From DAOTXN01 sp034435435 (GTDB lineage: Bacteria; Chloroflexota; Anaerolineae; S140-20): DNA of 64,000 bases. Made by a program: the position numbers and the translations under genes. Each line of letters starts with the position of its first letter. Within the stretch, counting starts at the first letter, position 1. This document shows, piece by piece, positions 53,301 through 60,551 of this stretch. The stretch covers positions 1 through 64,000 of the forward strand of contig DAOTXN010000036.1 in the NCBI GenBank assembly GCA_034435435.1, read 5' to 3'. The notes below the pieces were generated by a model. It was given only the letters and a program-made list of their open reading frames with translations, searched no databases and had not been told where the DNA came from.

Positions 53301-54194
53301 TTAAAACAGACGCCGGAAAAGCGTCTGGGCATTCTGGGTGGTGCGCAGCGCCACGTCTTCCAGGCTACAGCCGCGCAGTTGCGCGATCTCTTGGGCGACC
53401 AGCCGCACCAGGGCCGGTTCGTTGCGCTTGCCCCGATAGGGATGGGGCGTGAGAAATGGCGCGTCGGTCTCGATGAGCAGGCGCTCAAAATCGATCTTTT
53501 GGGCCACCTCTTTCGTCTGTCCGCTTTTGGGAAAGGTCACCGGGCCGGTGATGCCGACGTAAAAGCCCAATTCGAGCGTCCACTCGGCCAATTCCAGGTC
53601 GCCCGAAAAAGAGTGCAGCACGCCGGTGGTCGAGGGCGTCGCTCGCCCGCCAAAAGCGTCCTCCAGCGCGATCATCACGTCGGTGTCGGCCTCGCGGTTG
53701 TGAATGATGACCGGCAGACCCGTCTCGGCGGCCAGGTCGAGCTGCTGGCGAAAGGCCTTGCGCTGCGTCTCCGGCGCGGCGCAGGGCCAGTCGCGCTTGG
53801 GCTGCTTGGGCCAATAGTAATCCAGTCCGATCTCGCCGATGGCGACGACCTTGGGATGCCCGGCCAGATCGCGCAGCTCGCGCAGGGTTGCCGCGTTTAG
53901 CTCGTCGGTCGAGGTGGGATGCACGCCCACAGCGGCATAGACCGGCGCGTGTTTTTCGGCCAGGGCCACGGCGGCGCGGCTGTTGCGCAGGTCCACGCCG
54001 GGGACGACGATGGCCGCCACACCGTTCTGGGCCGCCCGCGCCAGAACTGCTTCGCGGTCTTTATCAAAGCGGTCAAAATCCAGGTGGCAGTGGGTATCTA
54101 TCAGCGACGAAGGACGATGGACGAAGGACGAATTCGCTTCGCCGTTCGTCATGGGTCCTTCGTCATTGGTCCTTCGTCCTTCGTCTCTGTTCAT
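53301..54194 (-). CDS. tatD: TatD family metal-dependent hydrolase
   Basis: The conserved domain begins at LIDTHCHLDFDRFDKDRE. AIGEIGLDYYW, VIIHNREADTD and LLIETDAPFLTPHPYRGKRN complete the metal sites. ATG 54194 overlaps the pgm stop (ATGA). The first 30 residues before the domain (for example MNRDEGRRTNDEGPMTNGE) are encoded by GACGAAGGAC repeats and are not conserved. Family members are 3'-5' exonucleases or quality-control hydrolases. Confidence 0.85.
   Translation of the reverse strand: MNRDEGRRTNDEGPMTNGEANSSFVHRPSSLIDTHCHLDFDRFDKDREAVLARAAQNGVAAIVVPGVDLRNSRAAVALAEKHAPVYAAVGVHPTSTDELNAATLRELRDLAGHPKVVAIGEIGLDYYWPKQPKRDWPCAAPETQRKAFRQQLDLAAETGLPVIIHNREADTDVMIALEDAFGGRATPSTTGVLHSFSGDLELAEWTLELGFYVGITGPVTFPKSGQTKEVAQKIDFERLLIETDAPFLTPHPYRGKRNEPALVRLVAQEIAQLRGCSLEDVALRTTQNAQTLFRRLF
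54105..54190. repeat. GACGAAGGAC oligomer repeat
   Basis: Several copies of GACGAAGGACGA and its complement TCCTTCGTC stand in both orientations. They fill the junction between pgm and tatD and encode the non-conserved TatD N-terminus. Confidence 0.7.
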
Positions 54195-55621
54195 TCGTCT
54201 TTCAGCCCTGCTAACTCTAATCCGGCGTCGAGTAGCGGTTGCACCAGGTCTGGGTCGGTCGTCTCGCAGTAGACGCGGATAATCGGCTCGGTGCCGGAAA
54301 AGCGGATCAGCAGCCAATTGTCTGCGCCCAGCGAAAACTTGTAACCATCGGTGGTGAGAATGCCGGTCACGGGCCGGCCAGCGATGGTCTGCGGTTTGGC
54401 CGCGTCGAGGCGAGCCTGGGCGGCCGGACGTTTTTCACCGGGGAAGCGGGTGTCCACCCGGTCGTAATAGTAGGTCGCGCCCAGCTTGTCGTACAGCGCG
54501 GCGAGGAGCTGGCTGGGGGTCTTGCCGGTGCGCACCATCAAGTCGAGAAAATAGAGATTGCCCAGAATGCCGTCGCGTTCGGGCACGTTGCCGCGAAAGG
54601 CGTAACCGCCGCTTTCTTCGCCGCCGATGAGCGCATTGGTTTCGGTGAACTTGGGCGCGATGTATTTGAACCCGACGCCGGTCTGGTACACCGGCACGTC
54701 GTATATCTGCCCCAGGCGCTCCAGCATGGAGGTGGTAGAGAGCGTTTTGACGATGGGGCCGCGTTCGCCGCGCACCTCCAGGAAATAGTAGGCCAGCAGC
54801 GCGTACACCTGAAGCTGGTTGACAAAGTTGCCGCGCTCGTCGCCGATGCCCATGCGGTCGGCGTCGCCGTCCATAATGAGCAGCACGTCAGCGCCGCGCT
54901 TGACCGTCTCGGCCAGGCCCACGTCCACGTTGGGCGGAATAGGCTCGGGGCGGGCCATTTCGGGAAAGAGCGGGTTGCGCTCGGCGTGGATTTCGGCGAC
55001 CTTGGTCTTGCCGCCGGCCAGCAGGCGCGGGAACCAGCCCGCCCCGTTGCCCCACATCGGCTCGACCAGCACGTTGAACCCGGCCTGTTTGATGGGTTCC
55101 CAATCTACCAATTTTCCAATGTGACTGACGTAACTGGGCGCGGGATCGAACTTGACGATGCGCCCGTCGGCCAATCCTTCGGCCAGGGCGACGCTCTTGA
55201 CCCCGGACAAGTCGGGGATGGCGGCCTCGATCTGCGCCAGCCCGTCGGGCGCAACGGCGCCGCCGGTCTCGTCGCGCACCTTGAAGCCGCAATCGGTGGG
55301 CGGGTTGTGGCTGGCAGTGATGTTGATGGCCCCGGCGGCTTGTTTATCCACGGTGGAGAACGAGATGACCGGGGTGGGCGTCGGCCCATCGGTCAGCCAG
55401 GCCCGAAAGCCGTTGGCCGCCATCACCTCGGCGGCGGCGGCGGCGAAATGCTCGGCGGCAAAGCGCCGGTCGTGACCGATGACGACGGCGGCGCCCGGGT
55501 TGCCCTGCTGGATGAGATAGTTGGCAAAGCCCTGCGCGCAGCGGCGCACGTTGTCAAAAGTGTAATCGTCGGCGATGCGCGCTCGCCAGCCGTCGGTGCC
55601 GAATTTGATGGGGGTGTTCAC
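54191..55621 (-). CDS. Phosphoglucomutase/phosphomannomutase
   Basis: The alpha-D-phosphohexomutase has the phospho-serine loop ITASHNPPTDCGFKV, the magnesium site IMDGDADRMGIGD, the sugar loop IGGEESGGYAFRG and a phosphate-binding RFSGTEPIIRVYCE. The GTG at 55621 follows AAGGAGG and opens the family start IKFGTDGWRARI. It interconverts hexose 1- and 6-phosphates, feeding GDP-mannose for the nearby gmd-rmd pathway or glycogen. Confidence 0.92.
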   Translation of the reverse strand: MNTPIKFGTDGWRARIADDYTFDNVRRCAQGFANYLIQQGNPGAAVVIGHDRRFAAEHFAAAAAEVMAANGFRAWLTDGPTPTPVISFSTVDKQAAGAINITASHNPPTDCGFKVRDETGGAVAPDGLAQIEAAIPDLSGVKSVALAEGLADGRIVKFDPAPSYVSHIGKLVDWEPIKQAGFNVLVEPMWGNGAGWFPRLLAGGKTKVAEIHAERNPLFPEMARPEPIPPNVDVGLAETVKRGADVLLIMDGDADRMGIGDERGNFVNQLQVYALLAYYFLEVRGERGPIVKTLSTTSMLERLGQIYDVPVYQTGVGFKYIAPKFTETNALIGGEESGGYAFRGNVPERDGILGNLYFLDLMVRTGKTPSQLLAALYDKLGATYYYDRVDTRFPGEKRPAAQARLDAAKPQTIAGRPVTGILTTDGYKFSLGADNWLLIRFSGTEPIIRVYCETTDPDLVQPLLDAGLELAGLKDE

Positions 55622-55672
55622 GTGATTTCCTCCTTCCGTGACATCTGAACAATGAAAACAGCTCGTATGATG

Positions 55673-56011
55673 TTAGCCGGGGTCTCGCAAAATTCGCTCA
55701 ATAGCGATCTTGACTTCGGGGAGGCGCTCTTGAACCGTCCTCCACACCAGCTTGAAATCCACCCCAAAGTAAAAGTGAATCAGCCTGTCTCCCATTCCGG
55801 CCATCTCTTTCCACGGAACGTGAGGGTAGCTCTGGCGTATCTCGTCGGGAATCGCTTTAGCTGCCTCGCCGATGATCTCGAATTTTCTAACGACCGCGCT
55901 GGTCGTTTTATCGTCTACCCGGAATGCCTGGTAATCTAACCCCTCGGTAAACGACTCGATGCTCTCTATGGCCGCCAGGATGTCTTTGAGATAGAGTCTA
56001 TAGTCTCTCAT
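55673..56011 (-). CDS. HepT-like protein with altered active site
   Basis: The 112-aa HEPN (DUF86) protein is translationally coupled to MntA (ATGA). In HepT toxins the RNase motif is RX4HXY. Here the segment is GMGDRLIHFYFG, so His and Tyr remain but the leading Arg is Gly (codon GGA). The toxin may thus be weak or dead. The rest (VRKFEIIGEAAKAIP, VDFKLVWRTVQERLPE) matches the family well. Confidence 0.82.
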   Translation of the reverse strand: MRDYRLYLKDILAAIESIESFTEGLDYQAFRVDDKTTSAVVRKFEIIGEAAKAIPDEIRQSYPHVPWKEMAGMGDRLIHFYFGVDFKLVWRTVQERLPEVKIAIERILRDPG

Positions 56012-56307
56012 ACCGGTATGGCCTCGCGGAGCACTGGCTCTCGCAACTCTGCTCTCAGGGCGCTTTTGGGGATCACGTCCACTTTTCGCTCCAACTCCCC
56101 TTCCAGGAATAAAGCCAGACCTACCAGGTCAAACAAGTCTGCATCCTCATAAAAGTCAACCAATACGTCGATATCGCTGGTTTCACCTTGCTCCCTACGG
56201 ACAAAGGAGCCAAAGAGGCCAATCTCTTTCACCCGATAACGGGATCTCATCTTGGGTTTCAATTCTCTCAGGCTGCCTAACAACTGTGTTGTATCTATAC
56301 CGGACAT
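56008..56307 (-). CDS. MntA-like nucleotidyltransferase antitoxin
   Basis: The 99-aa minimal nucleotidyltransferase has GSFVRREQGETSDIDVLVDF, an exact GSX10DXD motif. In MntA-HepT pairs it AMPylates the toxin's Tyr to neutralise it. VDVIPKSALRAELREPVL is the usual C-terminus. The start is preceded by the last bases of spacer copy A. Confidence 0.87.
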   Translation of the reverse strand: MSGIDTTQLLGSLRELKPKMRSRYRVKEIGLFGSFVRREQGETSDIDVLVDFYEDADLFDLVGLALFLEGELERKVDVIPKSALRAELREPVLREAIPV

Positions 56308-56310
56308 TGT

Positions 56311-56470
56311 CTCTATCCCTCAAATGTCATCCCACCTGTGGCGCTCCCAGGCCTGTATCCGCCACTCTCTCGATCAGCCCGAAGGAGGTGACGGTGAGCT
56401 GCTCGCCCTGCGCGATGCTAACCAGCGTTGCAGCGAGGGCTGACTCTCGCCGCTGGGCCACCCGGCTAGC
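56311..56470 (-). repeat. TA-array spacer, copy A
   Basis: On the minus strand this stretch reads VAQRRESALAATLVSIAQGE, then LIERVADTGLGAPQVG and a stop just before MntA. Its 51-nt core (56410-56460) matches copy B with five mismatches. It follows the DUF2442 gene and may be a decayed gene end or a recombination spacer. Confidence 0.65.
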
Positions 56471-56478
56471 AAACCTTA

Positions 56479-56766
56479 TTACGTCGATTGCCAATCTGCC
56501 CCGGTCATCAGATTCGCCACCGATAAATCCTCATCGATCTCTGGCCAATGCAAGCTCACTCCACCACCGCCGATTTCATAGCGCATCCGCTGCTCAGGCG
56601 TGGCTTGGTGCAACAAGGGGAACCATATAATGGGCACGCTGATGATGCGTCCATCGGTTAAACAGACGTGCATCATCTCGGCGTCGAATTCCACCCAGCG
56701 CGCCAGGGCAGTAGTTGGCACAAAAGCTCGTCGAAACTTTGTTTCACTCTTGACCCAAGTGCTCAT
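56479..56766 (-). CDS. DUF2442 protein
   Basis: The 95-aa protein has the family pattern ARWVEFDAEMMHVCLTDGRI and IIWFPLLHQATPEQRMRYEI, ending with LHWPEIDEDLSVANLMTG. DUF2442 genes frequently pair with DUF4160 genes as putative toxin-antitoxin modules, and here the two overlap by 23 bp. It is likely the antitoxin or DNA-binding partner, which is not proven. Confidence 0.8.
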   Translation of the reverse strand: MSTWVKSETKFRRAFVPTTALARWVEFDAEMMHVCLTDGRIISVPIIWFPLLHQATPEQRMRYEIGGGGVSLHWPEIDEDLSVANLMTGADWQST

Positions 56767-56983
56767 TCCATGCTCCTATCAACTCTATCTGATGTTGCTC
56801 AATAATTCGCTCAATCTCATTCAACTCGTGCGCTCGAAATCCATAGTTGGCTGCCAATCCAATGGGGTCTAGCCAAAATTTGGCCTGATCATTGCCCGTT
56901 TTGACGTGGATATGAGGCGGCTCCAGACCCTCGTTGCTGAAAAAGTGAAAGCGATAACGCCCCACGCGCAAGACAGTCGGCAT
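56744..56983 (-). CDS. DUF4160 protein
   Basis: ATG 56983 gives 79 residues with the family signature: VGRYRFHFFSNEGLEPPHIH, then VKTGNDQAKFWLDP and LNEIERIIEQHQIELIGAWN. The gene begins immediately after spacer copy C, with AGGAG before ATG. It is the partner of DUF2442 and a probable toxin-type protein. No inactivating lesion is seen. Confidence 0.82.
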   Translation of the reverse strand: MPTVLRVGRYRFHFFSNEGLEPPHIHVKTGNDQAKFWLDPIGLAANYGFRAHELNEIERIIEQHQIELIGAWNEHLGQE

Positions 56984-57057
56984 ACAAGTTTCTCCTATTC
57001 TGCCTGCAATGCCCCCAAACCTGCCTCCATCATCCTCCCGGTCAGCCTGCGAAGTGA
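56984..57057 (-). repeat. TA-array spacer, copy C
   Basis: The minus-strand sequence GGGAGGATGATGGAGG through GGCATTGCAGGCAGAATAGG resembles the last 70 nt of copy B and ends at the DUF4160 start. Its left edge coincides with the break in HicA. Confidence 0.6.
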
Positions 57058-57143
57058 CTACCGCGCTGCCTGACTTGCACAAAACCCAAACGCTCCAGTG
57101 CGCGGATAGTCTCCTGGCCCGACACACGTCGCAGTTTAGGCAC
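57042..57143 (-). pseudogene. Truncated HicA toxin gene
   Basis: The GTG at 57143 overlaps the HicB stop. It encodes VPKLRRVSGQETIRALERLG and FVQVRQRGSHF, then AG and a stop. This is the N-terminal half of HicA up to the catalytic His (GSH). The rest of the dsRBD-like fold is missing, replaced by spacer copy C. The order HicB before HicA is inverted relative to many loci. Confidence 0.65.
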
Positions 57144-57348
57144 CCGCAGCCGCCTCAAAGACAGTCACAATCGGTCGAGAGACGGTTGCTACCGGGAATT
57201 CCCCCAGATAAAGCTCGGTCGCCTCTTTGAGATTGGCAATTGCCTCTTCAACGGTAGGGCCTTGGCTGACAGTCCCGACCTCAGGGCACTCGGCCACGTA
57301 CAAATCATCCTCTCTATGAAGAATAGCAGTGAAAAATTGAAGCGCCAT
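57136..57348 (-). CDS. HicB-like antitoxin
   Basis: ATG 57348 after AAGGAG opens a 70-aa protein with the HicB degenerated RNase-H-like fold: FFTAILHREDDLYVAECPEV, VSQGPTVEEAIANLKEATEL, YLGEF. The usual DNA-binding extension is absent. It overlaps the broken hicA. Confidence 0.8.
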   Translation of the reverse strand: MALQFFTAILHREDDLYVAECPEVGTVSQGPTVEEAIANLKEATELYLGEFPVATVSRPIVTVFEAAAGA

Positions 57349-57500
57349 CAACAAACTCTCCTTATTCCACCTGCAATGCCTCCAAATCCGCCGCCGCCAT
57401 CCTCTCGATCGGCCCGCGAAAGGTGGCGGTTGGCTTTCTATCCCGCGCGACGCTAACCACCGTTGCAGCGAGCGCTGGCTCTCACCGCTGGGCCAACAAG
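57349..57500 (-). repeat. TA-array spacer, copy B
   Basis: The minus-strand frame reads LAQR, a stop, EPALAATVVSVARDRKPTAT, FRGPIERMAADLEALQVE, then a stop just before HicB. The 51-nt core 57445-57495 matches copy A at 46 of 51 positions. The in-frame TGA shows it is not an intact gene. Confidence 0.65.
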
Positions 57501-57511
57501 CCTTCAACCTC

Positions 57512-57844
57512 TCAAAGGAACTCGACGTGATCCTGCATTTCCTCGGCGTCAAGCACCTGGCAAATCAGCATCAGCCCGCGCACCATGTCGCCGATGGGCG
57601 TTCGTTGGCGGGCAAAGACCATCCCTTTGTGGGGCACCCCTTCGGCATGCAAGCGTAGGAAATCTTCATCCTGCGTAAAAACGACCCGACCCTGACTGAC
57701 AGCCCAAGCAAGCTGTTCTTTGTCAAAAGCGCCCATCATATCGGCCTTCTGGGTGCTCAAGACGTCCACTCCACGCCGCTAGAGTCCCTTGATAACAGCC
57801 ATTGGGACGTGCTCGTCGGTGTAAATTCTAATCCTGACGGCCAT
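57512..57844 (-). pseudogene. DUF5615 PIN-like toxin, nonsense-mutated
   Basis: From ATG 57844 the frame reads MAVRIRIYTDEHVPMAVIKG, L, then TAG (57779-57781), RRGVDVLSTQKADMMGAF and on to VEFL. The first Asp (YTDEHVP) and TQDEDFLRLHAEG match the Mut7-C-like PIN fold of DUF5615. A single stop codon at position 22 splits the gene. Read-through or an assembly error would restore a 110-aa toxin. Confidence 0.78.
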
Positions 57845-58139
57845 GCAATTTCTGCGCCACTTTGGAGGGAATCTGCCGTCGGAGCGCCTCTACAAAGGCC
57901 TCTCCCTCCTCTATCGCCTCATCCATCTCGGACCGATGGTCATAGTAATAGGCAATGGCGGCATAGATTTCGGCTAACGTCAAATCGTACTCGGATGCAA
58001 TCTCGTCTGCGCTTTGCCCCATCCACTCGTGCCATATCGCGATGTTTCGTACAGTGATGCGCCGTCCGGCGATGCGCGGCTTGCCCCCTGCAACGCCGGG
58101 GGTGATTTCAATATATTGGTCCAACGTCTTTACTGCCAT
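57828..58139 (-). CDS. DUF433 antitoxin
   Basis: The 103-aa protein has the family marks ITPGVAGGKPRIAGRRITV, WHEWMGQSADEIASEYDLTL and IYAAIAYYYDH. DUF433 proteins pair with DUF5615 toxins (VapB45/VapC45-like) and bind DNA. It overlaps the start of the mutated partner by 17 bp. It is the first gene of the four-module array. Confidence 0.85.
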   Translation of the reverse strand: MAVKTLDQYIEITPGVAGGKPRIAGRRITVRNIAIWHEWMGQSADEIASEYDLTLAEIYAAIAYYYDHRSEMDEAIEEGEAFVEALRRQIPSKVAQKLHGRQD

Positions 58140-58174
58140 AGGGATTCCTCACGAAACCTGCTATTCGAGAATGG

Positions 58175-59185
58175 TCACCGTCGCAGCGTGGTCATCTCGG
58201 TCACGTCGGGGAAGCGCTCGCCGCGCTCAATCGCCTGCGAATCGGCGTCTACCATCATTTGCATCAACTCGCGAAAACTCACCAGCGGCTCCCAACCTAG
58301 TTTTCGTCCGGCCTTGCTCGGGTCGCCCACCAACAGGTCCACCTCGGCCGGGCGGAAAAAACGCTCGTCGCACACCACGTAATCCTGATAATCCAGCCCA
58401 ACGTGGCCGAACGCCACCTCGCACATCTCGCGGATCGAGTGGGTCTCGCCGGTGGCAATGACGTAATTATCCGGCTGGTCCTGTTGCAACATCAACCACA
58501 TGGCCCGCACGTAATCGCCGGCGAACCCCAGGTCGCGCTTGGATTCCAGGTTGCCCAGACGCAGCTCGTGGGCCAGGCCGGCCTTGATGGCCGCCACGCC
58601 CAGCGAGATTTTGCGCTCGACGAATTCGATGCCCCGCCGGGGCGAGCCGTGATTGAATAAAATGCCCGACGAGGCGTGCAAGCCATAGCTCTCACGATAG
58701 TTCACCGTAATCCAGTGGCCGTACACCTTGGCCACGCCGTAAGGACTGCGCGGGTAAAAGGGCGTCTTTTCGCTTTGCGGCACTTGTTGAACCTTGCCAA
58801 ACATTTCCGACGAGCTGGCCTGGTAAAACCGGATGTCCGGGTCAACCATCATAATCGCATCCAGCAGGCGCGTCACGCCCAGCGCCGTCACCTCACCGGT
58901 GAGCACCGGCTGCTGCCACGACGTGGGCACGAACGATTGGGCTGCCAGGTTATACACCTCGCCCGGTTGAAATTCGCGCAAGAGACCAATGAGAGAGGCC
59001 TCGTCCAGCACATCGCCTTGCACCAGCGTGATTTTGTCCTGGATGTGGCGGATGCGACCGAGGTTCACGACCGAGCTGCGCCGCATCATACCGATGACTT
59101 TGTAGCCTTGCTCAAGCAGAAATTCGGCCAGATACCCGCCGTCTTGACCGGTGATGCCGGTGATCAAAGCCACTCGCTCGTTCAT
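58175..59185 (-). CDS. gmd: GDP-mannose 4,6-dehydratase
   Basis: ATG 59185 overlaps the rmd stop (ATGA) and opens VALITGITGQDGGYLAEFLL, the NAD-binding loop. The catalytic residues lie in YQASSSEMFGK and SPYGVAKVYGHW (YxxxK). NHGSPRRGIEFVERKISLG is family-specific. It converts GDP-mannose to GDP-4-keto-6-deoxymannose for deoxysugar synthesis. The 336-aa length is typical. Confidence 0.94.
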   Translation of the reverse strand: MNERVALITGITGQDGGYLAEFLLEQGYKVIGMMRRSSVVNLGRIRHIQDKITLVQGDVLDEASLIGLLREFQPGEVYNLAAQSFVPTSWQQPVLTGEVTALGVTRLLDAIMMVDPDIRFYQASSSEMFGKVQQVPQSEKTPFYPRSPYGVAKVYGHWITVNYRESYGLHASSGILFNHGSPRRGIEFVERKISLGVAAIKAGLAHELRLGNLESKRDLGFAGDYVRAMWLMLQQDQPDNYVIATGETHSIREMCEVAFGHVGLDYQDYVVCDERFFRPAEVDLLVGDPSKAGRKLGWEPLVSFRELMQMMVDADSQAIERGERFPDVTEMTTLRR

Positions 59186-60162
59186 TTCCCCTCGCTTCTG
59201 ACGCGCGCGCGCCAGTCGTCTAGCACGTCGCGCAGGGTGGTTTCTAAAGGAATGGTCGGCTGCCAGCCGGTGAGCGCCCGGAACTTGCTGGCGTCGCAAC
59301 GCGCGTCGGGCACGTCCGACGGGCGCAATCGGGCCGGGTCTCGCTCGACGGCCATCTCGACCTGGCTGTAGCTCAACAGAATGTCGAGCAATTCCTGAAT
59401 CGCGTGCGATTGACCGGAGCCGATGTTGTACACCTCGCCGGGCGCGCCTCGCGTGGCGGCCAGATAATAGGCCCGCACCATGTCGCGCACATCGGTAAAG
59501 TCGCGCTTTGCTTCCAGATTGCCCACCTGTATGCGGGGAGGGCGTTTTCCGACCTCGGCCTCGGCGATCTGGCGGGCAAAGTCGGGCGCGACAAAGCCAG
59601 GGGCCTGGCGCGGACCGAGGTGGTTAAACGGGCGCACCCGCACCACAGGCAATTGATAGCTCAGATAATAGGTCAATCCCAGCATATCTTGGGCGATTTT
59701 ACTGACCGCGTAGGGGCTGTTGGGGCGCAGCGGATTGGCTTCGCTGACGGGCAACTCGGCGGGGCGCACCAATCCATACACCTCGTTGGAGCTGACGATC
59801 ATCACACGCGGATTGACCCCCAGGCGCACCAGGCCTTCCAACAGGTTGAGCTGGGCGCGGATATTGTTCTCCAACGTGGGCCAGGGGTCGCGCCACGAAG
59901 CGCCGACGTGGGCCAGCGCCGCCAGATGAAAAATCACGCCGGGCGCCGTCTCCTCCAGCATGCGCTGCACAGCGGCAGGGTCGCACAGGTCGACCACCCG
60001 GCAAGATACCCGACCTCGCAAATGGTCGGGCGTGTCACATTCGTTCAAAACACAGCCGACTATCTGCCAGTCGGTCTCGGCCAGGAGATAGTCGGCCAGA
60101 TGACTTCCTGCGAAACCGCCGATGCCGGTGATGAGTGCTTGCACGCATCCGCTCCCAAACAC
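59182..60162 (-). CDS. rmd: GDP-4-keto-6-deoxymannose reductase (RMD)
   Basis: The extended short-chain reductase has ALITGIGGFAGSHLADYL, VSSNEVYG and SPYAVSKIAQDML (catalytic Tyr/Lys), and the RMD-typical RPFNHLGPRQAPGFV. It reduces the gmd product to GDP-D-rhamnose. Translational coupling with gmd strongly supports this over UDP-glucose epimerase-like alternatives. Products may feed the GT2 enzyme at 51-52 kb. Confidence 0.88.
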   Translation of the reverse strand: MFGSGCVQALITGIGGFAGSHLADYLLAETDWQIVGCVLNECDTPDHLRGRVSCRVVDLCDPAAVQRMLEETAPGVIFHLAALAHVGASWRDPWPTLENNIRAQLNLLEGLVRLGVNPRVMIVSSNEVYGLVRPAELPVSEANPLRPNSPYAVSKIAQDMLGLTYYLSYQLPVVRVRPFNHLGPRQAPGFVAPDFARQIAEAEVGKRPPRIQVGNLEAKRDFTDVRDMVRAYYLAATRGAPGEVYNIGSGQSHAIQELLDILLSYSQVEMAVERDPARLRPSDVPDARCDASKFRALTGWQPTIPLETTLRDVLDDWRARVRSEGK

Positions 60163-60266
60163 GTGATAGATTTCTCAGATGCCTGTCCGATTATACCTTA
60201 GTTTAGGCCGTGCGGCAACAAACACGGGGAAAAACGTAGGGACGTGGTAACTGCTCAACCTGCGCA

Positions 60267-60506
60267 GATATGACAACGAATCAGAGGATTGAGCGAATCA
60301 GAGGATTGAGCGAATCTGTGCCTTTCGACTCGATAGGCTGGTCGCCACAGACACGCTAACCAGGGTCCAAAGTGATGGCGCACCTCGCTCAACCGCAGGT
60401 CGAGGGTATCTCCGTAGGATGCCCGGCAGCGGCGTCATTCGGCTTCGGCATGAGCTCGGTCGAACGCTCAGCCGAACGGTCAATCCCGAAAATTCGTTGT
60501 CATATC
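60267..60506. mobile_element. MITE-like element with 15-bp inverted ends
   Basis: GATATGACAACGAAT (60267-60281) and its exact complement (60492-60506) bound 240 bp without a transposase. Similarity extends partly outward (CTGCTCA and CTGCGCAGAT-like flanks). Inside is GAATCAGAGGATTGAGC twice in tandem (60278-60311). Confidence 0.4.
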
Positions 60507-60521
60507 CCCCATCTGAGCAGT

Positions 60522-60548
60522 AAAGGGGCGTAATGATCACGCCCCTTT
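60522..60548 (-). terminator. metK terminator hairpin
   Basis: AAAGGGGCGT and ACGCCCCTTT form a perfect 10-bp stem with a 7-nt loop just past the metK stop. It ends in TTT on the metK strand. Confidence 0.7.
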
Positions 60549-60551
60549 GTG

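Larger units (their letters stand above)
60163..60551. other. Intergenic region containing a MITE-like element
   Basis: This 389-bp gap holds a pair of 15-bp inverted repeats, a 17-bp tandem repeat and the metK terminator, described separately. The small open frame inside on the minus strand shows no family resemblance. Confidence 0.5.

Noticed and set aside
60298..60540. 80-residue minus-strand open frame near metK
   Set aside because: It spans the inverted repeats and terminator and shows no conserved-looking segment.
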